Positions 9,789 through 18,370 of a stretch of DNA of 64,000 nt are shown in pieces (positions within the stretch are counted from its first letter, which is position 1; every line of letters starts with the position of its first letter). The notes beneath the pieces were generated by a model that ran no database searches, was not told where the DNA came from, and saw only the letters and a list, made by a program, of their open reading frames with translations. The stretch is taken from assembly GCA_002632265.1 (NCBI GenBank), contig NQOV01000005.1:246-64245 (forward strand), read 5' to 3'. A program made the translations under genes and the position numbers. The DNA is from Rhodospirillaceae bacterium MC! (GTDB taxonomy: Bacteria > Pseudomonadota > Alphaproteobacteria > MC1).

Positions 9789-9974
9789 ATGTTGTGTTCC
9801 TTATGTTTGTTATTTTAATCAATCTTAAAAAATATTTAAACTAAATTTTAGTATATAATATCATATAATGTTATAAAGGTAAAGTTGTTTATGCACTTTG
9901 ATATAACTTTTATCTACAACTTTGATTTCACAATCCAACTTTTATTTCATAGCCTAAAAAAATAACTAATTAAC

Positions 9975-10003
9975 TTGCAATATAATTTATTTTATGATAG
10001 CAT
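9975..10003 (+). promoter_or_regulatory. Probable sigma70 promoter for lysC
   Basis: TTGCAA, 17-bp spacer, TAGCAT, about 90 bp upstream of the lysC start. The 306-bp gap between mtnN and lysC is otherwise A/T-rich with no recognisable lysine riboswitch. Confidence 0.45.
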
Positions 10004-10094
10004 ATGATACATGAAACAAATAGCATATATTTTATAACACGAGCATTACAAAACTCATAGAATATATATTTTTTACAAATAATGAGAATCTATA

Positions 10095-11315
10095 ATGTTA
10101 ATAATTCATAAATACGGTGGTACATCTTTAGCTGATTCAACTCGCATAAAGGAAGTAGCGAAACGCATTAAAAAGGAATCACAAAAGGGGGACGATCTGG
10201 TTATTGTCGTATCTGCACCATCAGGTATGACCAATCAATTACTAGAGCAAGCAAGCGAAATTTGCACGACTCCATCCCTAAGAGAAGTAGATATGATGTT
10301 AACCACAGGCGAACAGCTTTCTGCTTCATTATTAAGCTTAGCCTTGCAAGATATCGGTGTGGATGCCATATCTTTTAACTCTTTTCAAATTAACATGAAA
10401 ACCACCAACACGTACGGCAGTGCCAAACTGCGAGAAATAAAATCCGATCGTATCTTTACAGAGATCGCCAAGAAAAAAGTTGTGGTCATAACGGGATTCC
10501 AAGGAATAAACGAACATAACGACTTCACAACCCTAGGACGTGGGGGATCGGATACCACAGCGGTGGCTATCGGTGTTTGCCTTAATGCTGATATGGTGGA
10601 AATCTTTACCGATGTGGACGGTTTCCATACAGCCGATCCTCGCTTAGTTAAAAACGCCATTCAAGTTCCCTATCTATCCCATAGCGAGGCTTTGGAAATG
10701 GCGTCATTGGGTGCGAAGATCATGCACGATCGATCAGTGGCCTTGGCAATGAAATACGGAATTAATCTTCATGTGAGAAATTCATATAACGACAATAAAG
10801 GAACAATAATAGGAGAAGCTAAAATGGAAGAAATTAAACTAAACGGAGTGGCACATTCCAACAAAAACGCACTCATTAATATAATGGGTCAGAATATATC
10901 TTCAGCAACAATCGGCAAGATATTTACTCGCATTAAGGATCTTAACATCAATATTAGTAACATCTCAAAAACTCAAGACGCAGACAATTACCAACAAATA
11001 TCTATGCTACTTGAAAGCGATGAAAACATCGAACGTTTCATCAAATACAAAGATGAGATCATTCAAAATAAAGACAATGAAATCAACGCCATTGAAATCA
11101 ATCAAGATGTGGCTAAGGTTTCCGTAGTCGGTTTTGCCGTGCGTACGAGTGGGGTATTCGCTCAAATCTGGCAAGAACTAACAAGTAATAATATCGATAT
11201 CCTAATGGTTTCAACTTCTGATCTTTCTATCTCATCAGTGGTAAAATTAGCGGATATGGAAAAAGCAGTGCAAATTTTACACAAGAAATTCTTTGAAACC
11301 GCAAACAGTATTTAA
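10095..11315 (+). CDS. lysC: Aspartate kinase
   Basis: 406 aa aspartokinase catalysing ATP-dependent phosphorylation of aspartate, the first step toward lysine, diaminopimelate, threonine and methionine. The N-terminal amino-acid-kinase domain opens with KYGGTSLAD and contains TTGEQLSA and GRGGSDTTA (about residue 155); two ACT domains fill the C-terminal third and probably give feedback control. Length is right for a monofunctional LysC. asd follows 60 bp later on the same strand, making a compact two-step module. The start ATG is the first in the frame and follows a long A/T-rich leader. Confidence 0.95.
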   Translation: MLIIHKYGGTSLADSTRIKEVAKRIKKESQKGDDLVIVVSAPSGMTNQLLEQASEICTTPSLREVDMMLTTGEQLSASLLSLALQDIGVDAISFNSFQINMKTTNTYGSAKLREIKSDRIFTEIAKKKVVVITGFQGINEHNDFTTLGRGGSDTTAVAIGVCLNADMVEIFTDVDGFHTADPRLVKNAIQVPYLSHSEALEMASLGAKIMHDRSVALAMKYGINLHVRNSYNDNKGTIIGEAKMEEIKLNGVAHSNKNALINIMGQNISSATIGKIFTRIKDLNINISNISKTQDADNYQQISMLLESDENIERFIKYKDEIIQNKDNEINAIEINQDVAKVSVVGFAVRTSGVFAQIWQELTSNNIDILMVSTSDLSISSVVKLADMEKAVQILHKKFFETANSI

Positions 11316-11374
11316 CCATAAAAATCCTAACTATAATAACTATAATAACTTATCACACTAAAAGGAATTAATCC

Positions 11375-12391
11375 ATGAACAATCAGCCATTCAAAAAAAA
11401 TCTTGCTATCGTTGGAGCTACTGGAGCGGTAGGTACTGCCTTTATAGAACTACTTGAAGAAGACGATTTCTTTAAAGATTGCACGCTATCCCTATTTGCC
11501 TCATCAAGATCCGCAGGAAAAAAAATCCCCTATCGTGGTAAGGAATTAACTATCATCGAGCTTACTCCTGATTATCATAAGGATATTGATATCGCTTTCT
11601 TTAGTGCTGGCTCAAATATATCCAAAGAATATGCCCATTATGGGGCAGAAAATGGCACTGTCATTATTGATAATAGTAGTTATTTCCGTTTATTCGACGA
11701 AGTTCCGTTAATCGTACCAGAAGTTAACCCCGAAGATGTGAAAAAGCATAAAAACATCATCGCTAACCCCAATTGTTCCACAATTCAAATGTGCGTTGCT
11801 CTTAAACCGTTACACGACGCATATAATATAAAGCGTGTGATAGCGTCCACCTATCAAGCCACATCAGGGGCTGGCAACGAGGGTATGGAAGAACTTATGT
11901 CGCAAGTGGAAGAATACGGCAAAACTAAAAAGGATACTTTCGAATTCTCTAAATTTAGCCGTGAGATCCTATTTAATGTAATCCCGCAAATCGATGTATT
12001 TGAAGAAAATAACTACACAAAAGAAGAAATGAAAATGAATCTTGAAACTAAAAAGATTATGCACATTCCAGATCTTCTAATCTCTTCCACTTGTGTAAGA
12101 GTCCCAACAATGCGATCTCACGGCGAGGCTATTACCATAGAGTTCACAAATGACATAGAAAATGACATGACCGCCATAAAAGATCTCTTGGAAAAATCAG
12201 CAGGAATCAAAGTCCATAGGGAAAATAAAGATTTCCCAACTCCTAAAGACTGTGCAAAAACCCACTTTACTCACATCGGCAGAATAAGAAAAGATACCGC
12301 TTTTGAACATGGTTTAAGTATCTGGATAGTGGCAGATCAAATATACAAAGGTGCGAGCCTAAACGCCATTCAGATCGCCAAACTTTTATAA
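11375..12391 (+). CDS. asd: Aspartate-semialdehyde dehydrogenase
   Basis: 338 aa. It reduces aspartyl phosphate to aspartate semialdehyde using NADPH. The Rossmann motif GATGAVG is at residues 14-20, the catalytic Cys at 134 lies in NPNCSTIQ, and the substrate-binding RVPTMRSHGEA block is in the C-terminal half. RBS AAAGGAAT precedes the start. It directly follows lysC and takes its product. Its stop codon (TAA) is embedded in TAAGGAGC, which is the ribosome binding site for the mini-ORF that follows, so expression of the downstream genes is probably linked. Confidence 0.95.
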   Translation: MNNQPFKKNLAIVGATGAVGTAFIELLEEDDFFKDCTLSLFASSRSAGKKIPYRGKELTIIELTPDYHKDIDIAFFSAGSNISKEYAHYGAENGTVIIDNSSYFRLFDEVPLIVPEVNPEDVKKHKNIIANPNCSTIQMCVALKPLHDAYNIKRVIASTYQATSGAGNEGMEELMSQVEEYGKTKKDTFEFSKFSREILFNVIPQIDVFEENNYTKEEMKMNLETKKIMHIPDLLISSTCVRVPTMRSHGEAITIEFTNDIENDMTAIKDLLEKSAGIKVHRENKDFPTPKDCAKTHFTHIGRIRKDTAFEHGLSIWIVADQIYKGASLNAIQIAKLL

Positions 12392-12396
12392 GGAGC

Positions 12397-12501
12397 ATGA
12401 AAAAGATATTGACTAAACATTTTTACTTTTTACTTTTTCTCATCTTATCACCCTTTTTAATACCCATTAAAATCATAATTGAAAGCCCTATGAATGAGTA
12501 A
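12397..12501 (+). CDS. 34-aa hydrophobic mini-ORF coupled to DUF475 gene
   Basis: A 34-codon ORF not recognised as any family. It starts 5 bp after the asd stop with a good Shine-Dalgarno (AAGGAG). The peptide has a lysine-rich start (MKKILTKH) and one hydrophobic stretch up to about residue 28. Its last codons read ATGAGTAA, where the ATG is the start of the DUF475 gene, an 8-bp overlap. The DUF475 gene has no clear Shine-Dalgarno of its own, so this ORF may be a translational-coupling leader or a tiny membrane peptide. Seen directly in sequence; function unknown. Confidence 0.55.
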   Translation: MKKILTKHFYFLLFLILSPFLIPIKIIIESPMNE

Positions 12502-13546
12502 CTTAAAATATTATAGATTTAGCATTATAATAACCATATTAGGTGCTATCTGTGCTTATTTAGTTGGTAAACAAAATGGCTTATTTGTAGTTTGTGTATT
12601 ATCTATCTTAGAAGTTTCTTTGTCCTTTGATAACACTATAGTTAACGCTATTATCTTAAAGGATATGGAAGAAAAATGGCGAAATCGTTTTCTCACATGG
12701 GGAATGATCATTGCAGTATTTGGTATGCGAATCCTATTTCCCATACTTATAGTATGTGTAGTAGCGAGAATTGATCCGCTTTCTGCCATACATATGGCCC
12801 TATTCTCGCCTACAGAATACGTTAAAAATATGGAACAAGCTCACGTACCTTTAATGGGTTTTGGCGGTGCATTCCTGATGATGGTTGGCTTAACATTTTT
12901 CATCGATAAAGAAAAAGATCATCATTGGTTAAAACCAGTCGAAATACTACTAAAATATCTTGGCAAGATAAAAATTGCGAGCATATCCATTACTTTAATT
13001 TCTCTATTTTCAACGGCCTTTTATTGTGTGAATGTAAATGAGCGTCAATCCTATGTTATCGCAGGAGTATTGGGCGTGGCTATTTTTATTCTCATTCAAA
13101 AGTTTGGCGACTTCATGAAAGAACGTGAAAAAAAATCAAAACAAAGCATAAATCCAAACATCAAACAAGATCTCACTACATCCGTAGCTAAAGGCGGTTT
13201 ATCGACATTCATATATATTGAGGTTCTAGATTCATCCTTTAGTTTTGACGGTGTAATCGGAGCATTTGCCATTACTAATCAGTTGATACTAATCGCCATA
13301 GGTTTGGGCGTAGGGGCGATGTTTGTGAGATCTATGACAATTATGTTAGTGGAAAAAGGAACGCTATCTAAACTTGACTATTTAGAACATGGGGCGTTCT
13401 ATGCCATTTTGGCCTTAGCAATCATCATGCTATTAAAAAGCTTTATGGAAGTAAATGAAATTATCACTGGGTGCATAGGGGCATTCTTTATTGGGATATC
13501 TTTCATACATTCACTATTTTTAAACGGACAAAAAGATAAAAATTAA
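12494..13546 (+). CDS. DUF475 / TerC-related multipass membrane protein
   Basis: 350 aa, roughly eight to nine hydrophobic segments. Two repeated acidic membrane motifs are visible: LEVSLSFDNTIVNA (about residue 40) and IEVLDSSFSFDGVIGAF (about 245). These are the paired signatures of DUF475, a relative of the TerC/YkoY metal-ion exporters, where the Asp residues are thought to take part in cation (often manganese) movement. A soluble charged loop (REKKSKQS) lies between the halves. The start overlaps the stop of the preceding mini-ORF, suggesting coupled translation. Metal export is inference from the superfamily; substrate unknown. Confidence 0.85.
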   Translation: MSNLKYYRFSIIITILGAICAYLVGKQNGLFVVCVLSILEVSLSFDNTIVNAIILKDMEEKWRNRFLTWGMIIAVFGMRILFPILIVCVVARIDPLSAIHMALFSPTEYVKNMEQAHVPLMGFGGAFLMMVGLTFFIDKEKDHHWLKPVEILLKYLGKIKIASISITLISLFSTAFYCVNVNERQSYVIAGVLGVAIFILIQKFGDFMKEREKKSKQSINPNIKQDLTTSVAKGGLSTFIYIEVLDSSFSFDGVIGAFAITNQLILIAIGLGVGAMFVRSMTIMLVEKGTLSKLDYLEHGAFYAILALAIIMLLKSFMEVNEIITGCIGAFFIGISFIHSLFLNGQKDKN

Positions 13547-13621
13547 ATCTGTTGCAAAAAAAAATTAGTTATACTATAATATAAGTATTGATAATTCAAT
13601 TAAATTAGTTAGGAGAATGGA

Positions 13622-14809
13622 ATGCTTAACAATAAATCAAATTTATATCATATAACAAAAAAATATGAGAACAAAATCATCACATGGCGAAGACACATTC
13701 ATCAAAATCCCGAACTAGGATTCGAAGAGTTTGAGACAACTAAATACATAGTAGAGCAACTAAAAGAAATCGGCATAAGTGATATTAAAGTCGGTACTAA
13801 TAATATAGCGGTGGGCGTTATTGCCAATCTTAAAGTAAAAAATGCTAAAAAAACCATAGCTTTACGTGCTGATATGGACGCTTTACCAATCACAGAAAAT
13901 AATACTTGCGAATATGCGTCAACTAAAAAGGGCTTAATGCACGCTTGCGGTCATGATAGCCATGTGGCAATGTTGTTGGGAGCTTGTGCCGTACTTAAGG
14001 AAATGGCGGAAAATAATCAGCTTGAAAACAACGTCCGCTTTATCTTCCAACCTGCCGAAGAAACCACAGGCGGAGCGGAAATAATGATCAAAGAAGGAGC
14101 TATGGAAAATGTGGATAAAGTCTACGCTCTGCATATTTCATCAGGTCTAGACAGTGGAGTTATAGGCTATAAGGCAGGGCCGATCACCGCCGCTCCTGAT
14201 AAGTTTGTCATTAAAATTCACGGTAAAGGTGGGCATGGTGCTTGCCCTAACTGCACAAAAGATCCGATAATTGTTGCAGGAGCGATCATAACATCAGCAC
14301 AAAGTATCATTAGCCGTGAAGTTGATCCCTTTGAGCCTGTAGTCTTAAGTATTACCTATGTAAAAGCAGGCACAGCCTATAATATCATCCCAAATTCCGC
14401 CGAATTAATGGGAACAGTCAGAACAATAACCAATGAACGCCGTGATTATATGGAAAAACGCTTTCCCCAAATGATCCAAAACCTAGCCGAGGCCCATAAC
14501 TGTAGCGTAGAAGTGGAATATACAAAACACTTTCCCCCAACAATCAACGATCCCCAAACTACCGCCACCGCCGTCGAAATCCTAAAGAATGAATTCGGCG
14601 ATAATGAATATCTAACAGAAATCCAACCGTCTATGGGTGGCGAAGACTTCAGCTACTTCACCCAAACCACCAAAGGATCATTCATCCGCCTAGGCTCAAA
14701 AAGCCCCGACCCAACAACCCACTTCCCCCACCACCACCCCAATTTTAATATCGACGAAACCGCCCTAATAAAAGGCACAATCGCCCTATCCCTACTGGCT
14801 TTAAATTAG
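13622..14809 (+). CDS. M20-family amidohydrolase (N-acyl amino-acid / peptidase type)
   Basis: 395 aa metallo-amidohydrolase of the M20D (IAA-amino-acid/hippurate hydrolase) group. Metal ligands are visible in HACGHDSH (residues 107-114) and the catalytic PAEE (Glu146/147); a lid/dimerisation domain follows (KIHGKGGHGACP). The C-terminal HHHPNFNIDE supplies the last metal ligand. The RBS TTAGGAGA lies 7 bp before ATG. These enzymes strip acyl groups from amino acids; some remove acetyl from N-acetyl-diaminopimelate, which would fit the nearby lysC/asd, but the sequence does not decide the substrate. It stands as its own unit after the DUF475 gene. Confidence 0.88.
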   Translation: MLNNKSNLYHITKKYENKIITWRRHIHQNPELGFEEFETTKYIVEQLKEIGISDIKVGTNNIAVGVIANLKVKNAKKTIALRADMDALPITENNTCEYASTKKGLMHACGHDSHVAMLLGACAVLKEMAENNQLENNVRFIFQPAEETTGGAEIMIKEGAMENVDKVYALHISSGLDSGVIGYKAGPITAAPDKFVIKIHGKGGHGACPNCTKDPIIVAGAIITSAQSIISREVDPFEPVVLSITYVKAGTAYNIIPNSAELMGTVRTITNERRDYMEKRFPQMIQNLAEAHNCSVEVEYTKHFPPTINDPQTTATAVEILKNEFGDNEYLTEIQPSMGGEDFSYFTQTTKGSFIRLGSKSPDPTTHFPHHHPNFNIDETALIKGTIALSLLALN

Positions 14810-14909
14810 ATATGTGAGTTATTTTGCCTGTTACTTGTTCTCGGCTCTGACATGTGTCTTAACAGACAGTTGCCCTATTCTGGCGGAAGTCTTACCAGAC
14901 GGGTCGAAC

Positions 14910-14954
14910 ATAGCGATGTTGCACATAACGATATTACACATAACGATGTTGCAC
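14910..14954. repeat. Three tandem 15-bp repeats
   Basis: Unit ATARCGATRTTRCAC occurs three times head to tail (14910, 14925, 14940). The block is bracketed by the inverted heptamer TCGAACA (14904) / TGTTCGA (14962). It lies in the 368-bp gap between the M20 gene and smpB, where I see no gene. Confidence 0.7.
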
Positions 14955-15069
14955 AAAAATTTGTTCGATCACAAGTTAAGCTAGAAGATAGCTCATACAT
15001 TAAAGAGATATGAATTATTTTATAGGAACTGGGATTTTATATGTACTTTTTGAGAGATTTAAGGTTGTA

Positions 15070-15134
15070 TATATTCTAATGTTTATCATTGCAGGCCTAA
15101 ATATTAGGCCTGCAATGATAAACATTAGAATATA
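15070..15134. repeat. Perfect 31-bp-arm palindrome, core-conserved family 2
   Basis: Two perfectly complementary 31-nt arms around a 3-nt loop (ATA). The core GGCCTAAATATTAGGCC is almost identical to the core of the palindrome at 32071, while the outer arms differ. It lies downstream of smpB, before that gene's own terminator hairpin. A stem of this length would form a cruciform or a very stable RNA hairpin. Confidence 0.8.
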
Positions 15135-15170
15135 AAACCACGAAGAGATATAATAAATCTTCATGGTTTC
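15134..15170 (-). terminator. smpB terminator hairpin
   Basis: Arms AAACCATGAAGA and TCTTCGTGGTTT (one G·U pair) begin 8 bp after the smpB stop on the minus strand and run into TTTTATATTCT. Confidence 0.65.
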
Positions 15171-15177
15171 ACGGCTC

Positions 15178-15687
15178 TTAATATTGTTTGTTTTTTAGGA
15201 TTGATGCTTGTTGGCGTTTCCAGTCTCTTTCTTTTATGTCGTGGCGTTTGTCGTGGTTTTTCTTGCCTTCGCCGATGGCGATTTTGATTTTGGCTTTACC
15301 TTTACCGTTAAAATATAATGAGAGCGGTATGATAGTTATGCCACGTCTTTCTAGAGCGGTAATATATTTAACAATTTCTTTTTTGTGGAGTAATAATTTT
15401 CTTTTTTGTCTTGGGGTATGATTAAAGAAAGTACCGCCTTCTTTATATTCAGGAATGTAAGAATTAATTAACCACAGTTCGCCATTTTCTTCGGCGATAT
15501 AGCTTTCTTTAATATTGGCGGTATTGTGTCTTAAGCTTTTTACTTCAGAACCTGTTAACTTTAGCCCTGCCTCTAACTCATCGGACAAGCTATAATCAAA
15601 GCGTGCTTTTCTATTGTTTGCTACTGTAAAGCTATTTGATCCGCTTGTTTTACCTTTAGCAGTTGCTTTTTTGTTAGATTTTGCCAT
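15178..15687 (-). CDS. smpB: SsrA-binding protein SmpB
   Basis: 169 aa tmRNA-binding protein of trans-translation. The family core is clear: VANNRKARFDYSL, then ELTGSEVKSLR (here LTGSEVKSLRHNTANIKESY), PEYKEGGTFFNHTPRQKRKLLLHKKEI, and the basic C-terminal tail KKNHDKRHDIKERDW that becomes helical in the ribosomal A site. The first 17 residues are an extra basic Lys/Ser-rich extension. No tmRNA gene was recognised in the surrounding gaps. Downstream lies its own terminator and a perfect palindrome. Confidence 0.95.
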   Translation of the reverse strand: MAKSNKKATAKGKTSGSNSFTVANNRKARFDYSLSDELEAGLKLTGSEVKSLRHNTANIKESYIAEENGELWLINSYIPEYKEGGTFFNHTPRQKRKLLLHKKEIVKYITALERRGITIIPLSLYFNGKGKAKIKIAIGEGKKNHDKRHDIKERDWKRQQASILKNKQY

Positions 15688-15798
15688 TTTAAACTATATA
15701 TCCTTTAATAAATACACTCAAGATAATACTTAAAATAGCAAAATAATACTAACATTTTAGCTTAAAGATTAACATTTATAATATTAATTTTTATGGTA

Positions 15799-16308
15799 TT
15801 ATGCTTCTGCTTCTGTATCCATTTGAGTTTCTATTGTAGTATTTTCGACTGTTGTATCTTCTGCTGTTGTCTCTTCTATTTTATTTTCTTTAGCACTTAA
15901 TTTTTGTTTGTAGCTAATCATTCTAACCGCTTCTTTAGTAGGAATCACTGTTAAATCTTCTAAATTTAATTCCATAGTTCTCCCAGAATATTTAGCTCCA
16001 CTTTCTATGGAAATAGTATCCTTATACAAATCTCCCACAACATTACTTGTTTTCATTAAAGAAACAAATTTAGCGTATATTTCGCCGTTTACTTTACCGT
16101 ATACGGTCAAATCGTTAGCAATTACCTTACCTTCAATGGAAGAATTAGAGCCTAATATTACATTATCAGCAATAATATTTCCCCTTAATACACCGTCATA
16201 TCTGATTACACCTTCGCTTTTAATATCCCCAATAATTTCAGCATTACCAGAAATCATAGAGGGTACTGTAGAAGAGCCAGTTGAAATCTTATCATTCTTT
16301 TTAAACAT
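15799..16308 (-). CDS. Bactofilin
   Basis: 169 aa. The central region (about residues 18-110) is the short-period Gly/Val/Ile beta-helix of bactofilins (PSMISGNAEIIGDIKSEG, then regularly spaced I-G-V turns), a self-polymerising cytoskeletal scaffold. The tail is acidic and Thr-rich (TAEDTTVENTT...), as in many family members. It lies 217 bp downstream of an M23 peptidase on the same strand; bactofilin genes are commonly paired with such peptidases and recruit them to shape the wall locally. Cytoplasmic, membrane-associated by analogy. Confidence 0.9.
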   Translation of the reverse strand: MFKKNDKISTGSSTVPSMISGNAEIIGDIKSEGVIRYDGVLRGNIIADNVILGSNSSIEGKVIANDLTVYGKVNGEIYAKFVSLMKTSNVVGDLYKDTISIESGAKYSGRTMELNLEDLTVIPTKEAVRMISYKQKLSAKENKIEETTAEDTTVENTTIETQMDTEAEA

Positions 16309-16460
16309 ATTTTTACTTTCTTTAATTATATAACCATATTATACTTTATTATTGGCACGCATAAACAATACTTCACTATTCAATAAAGCAAGGTTCATAT
16401 TTACCAATAAATAATTTTAAACAACAATGTATAGAGTATAATATATTCTTTTTCAAAATA

Positions 16461-16500
16461 CAAGAAGAAATTAATAAAATATTTTATTAATTTCTTCTTG
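16461..16500 (-). terminator. Perfect 20+20 palindrome after M23 peptidase gene
   Basis: CAAGAAGAAATTAATAAAAT followed immediately by its exact complement, 25 bp after the M23 stop. The arm repeats the gene's own end (ACAAGAAGAAATAA), so gene end and terminator arm look related by duplication. Works as a hairpin on either strand. Confidence 0.6.
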
Positions 16501-16525
16501 CGTACGTAAATCTTCAGGATCTAAT

Positions 16526-17788
16526 TTATTTCTTCTTGTGTAAACAATACTTTATTTGCGATCCTAATGATTCGCCTAAAGCATAACAAGGATCAATCTT
16601 TTCTCTATTTACTAAAAGTTCGAAATGTAAGTGCGGTCCTGTAGAACGCCCAGTACTACCAACTAAAGCAATAACATCGCCCTTTTTAACCGACTGACCC
16701 CTTTTAACTAGAACCTTACTTAAATGACCGTATCTTGAAGAGATGTGATATAGTTGACTGTGATTTAACTCTACTAGATTTCCATATCCGCTAAATTTCC
16801 CTGCTAAAGTAACCACGCCATCCAAAGGAGCATGAACTTTTACCCCTGTCATCGCCGCTAGATCTATACCAGAATGGAAATGCTTTTTTTGTGTAAATGG
16901 ATCTGTTCTATAGCCGAATTTACTTGAAATTCTATACTTAGAAGACGCTAACGGAGCAACATGTGGAATATGATCATTAATATCTTTTAAAGTGTTATAG
17001 TAGGCGTTTTTGTTCTTTAAATCGATAACTCGTTTTTCTACTGCTTGAACAATATCTCTTACAGGTAATGTAGTGTTATTGGGTCCACCCATAGAAGTAC
17101 TTGCTATTTTATCGTTTATGATCTTTTTTGCCATTTTCAGAAATACTGGCGATCTATATTTCGCTAATTTTTCTTCGACGGCGATTTTTTGCTTTAATAA
17201 TTTTTCATTAGTCTTAATGGAAAAATCAGATTGTTCTTTTAACTTCTTAAGAGTATTTTCCAAGACTGCATTATCTGCTTTTAGAGTATCTTCTTGGACT
17301 GTGGCATTATTATGACCAACAAAATTAATTTTACTATTCACAACACTATACTTAATAGTATTACTTTCATTAATTACCTTTGCCACATCAGCATATAGAT
17401 TTCTCTCTTGGGTTCTTACGTTATTTAAGAAAGAAACATAAATCTGCTTATTGCTATCTTTATTTTTAGCATTGGCGATTTTTGTTGCATATTCTTCTTC
17501 TTGCTTTGATAGAGCTTTTAAATTACCTAGACGTGTTTTGATGTTCGAAGTTAAAAATACTTGCTTATTTTCCAATTCGGCGATCTGTCTATTCTTATAA
17601 TCTATGATGTTCTTGTTAATAAAGTACGACGCTATGGTATATGATAAAAATAACACGCACGTAATACTTAGGATAACAAGCAAAACTTGCTTTATTACCC
17701 CAAAATTGTAATTATTAACTTGATCTGATTCATAAATTACTACCTGTTTAGGAGTAAAAGAATCTCTTATATACTTTTTTATTTTCAT
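16526..17788 (-). CDS. M23-family murein peptidase with coiled coil (bactofilin-associated type)
   Basis: I place the start at the internal Met 28 of the longest frame, giving 420 aa. The longer start at 17869 would overlap the pgpA start and swallow its promoter. A membrane anchor (VLLVILSITCVLFLSYTIASY) near the N-terminus is followed by a long coiled coil and a LytM/M23 domain: FGYRTDPF, then HSGIDLAA and HLHFELL, the zinc-binding HxxxD and HxH motifs, all intact. It should therefore be an active zinc endopeptidase cutting peptidoglycan cross-links. The downstream bactofilin is its likely scaffold partner. No strong Shine-Dalgarno decides the start, so that choice is moderate. Confidence 0.85.
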   Translation of the reverse strand: MKIKKYIRDSFTPKQVVIYESDQVNNYNFGVIKQVLLVILSITCVLFLSYTIASYFINKNIIDYKNRQIAELENKQVFLTSNIKTRLGNLKALSKQEEEYATKIANAKNKDSNKQIYVSFLNNVRTQERNLYADVAKVINESNTIKYSVVNSKINFVGHNNATVQEDTLKADNAVLENTLKKLKEQSDFSIKTNEKLLKQKIAVEEKLAKYRSPVFLKMAKKIINDKIASTSMGGPNNTTLPVRDIVQAVEKRVIDLKNKNAYYNTLKDINDHIPHVAPLASSKYRISSKFGYRTDPFTQKKHFHSGIDLAAMTGVKVHAPLDGVVTLAGKFSGYGNLVELNHSQLYHISSRYGHLSKVLVKRGQSVKKGDVIALVGSTGRSTGPHLHFELLVNREKIDPCYALGESLGSQIKYCLHKKK

Positions 17789-17791
17789 TAT

Positions 17792-17820
17792 TTGACAAAC
17801 AATCTTTACTAGTGTATTAT
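17792..17820 (+). promoter_or_regulatory. Near-consensus sigma70 promoter for pgpA
   Basis: TTGACA, exactly 17 bp, TATTAT. Transcription would begin near 17827, about 37 nt before the pgpA start, whose RBS is TTTGGAG. Confidence 0.7.
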
Positions 17821-17863
17821 GTGAATTACGATTAACCTTTATCATAATACTTTTTGGAGTCAT

Positions 17864-18337
17864 ATGCAAGATATTTTTTTAAAAATGTTAGTAACATGGT
17901 TCGGCAGTGGACTTCTAAAACCAGCGTCAGGTACGTGGGGAAGCCTTGCTTCCTTGCCTTTTGCCTATCTTATCTTAAAATATAGCGATAGAAATATCCT
18001 ACTTTTAGCGAGTGTCATTATATTTGTTCTTGGAGTGATTCTCTCGAATCTATATATAAAGGGAGATAAGACAAAAGATCCTTCAGAAGTGGTTATAGAT
18101 GAGGTTGCTGGGCAATGGTTTACGCTGTTTTTCATATCGTCAATATGCTTAAGCGAATTTATAATAGGCTTTATCCTATTCCGAATCTTTGATGCTCTCA
18201 AACCATTTCCCATTTCTTGGTGTGATAAGAATCTAAAAGGTGGATTCGGTATCATGTTTGATGATATGGTAGCGGGATTATTTGCAGGGATATTATTGTA
18301 TCTCTACAACAGATTCATAGGATACACTCCCTTTTAA
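17864..18337 (+). CDS. pgpA: Phosphatidylglycerophosphatase A
   Basis: 157 aa membrane phosphatase that dephosphorylates phosphatidylglycerophosphate to phosphatidylglycerol. Signature blocks in order: PASGTWGSLASLPFAY (about residue 20), VIDEVAGQW (about 76), FRIFDALKPFPI (about 106) and GIMFDDMVAGLFAG (about 128), which hold the acidic residues needed for catalysis. About four hydrophobic segments. It has a strong promoter divergent from the M23 gene and leads a likely three-gene run with pncC and udg (gaps 33 and 8 bp). Confidence 0.93.
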   Translation: MQDIFLKMLVTWFGSGLLKPASGTWGSLASLPFAYLILKYSDRNILLLASVIIFVLGVILSNLYIKGDKTKDPSEVVIDEVAGQWFTLFFISSICLSEFIIGFILFRIFDALKPFPISWCDKNLKGGFGIMFDDMVAGLFAGILLYLYNRFIGYTPF

Positions 18338-18370
18338 CACATATTAATAGAATTAATAGGAATAAATAAA

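Noticed and set aside
9789-10094. Possible lysine riboswitch before lysC
   Set aside because: No recognisable lysine aptamer segments; the gap is A/T-rich with an ordinary promoter.
14810-15069. tRNA-like GTTCGATC string and possible tmRNA piece near smpB
   Set aside because: No acceptor stem or cloverleaf can be formed around it, and no tmRNA tag-coding sequence is visible.
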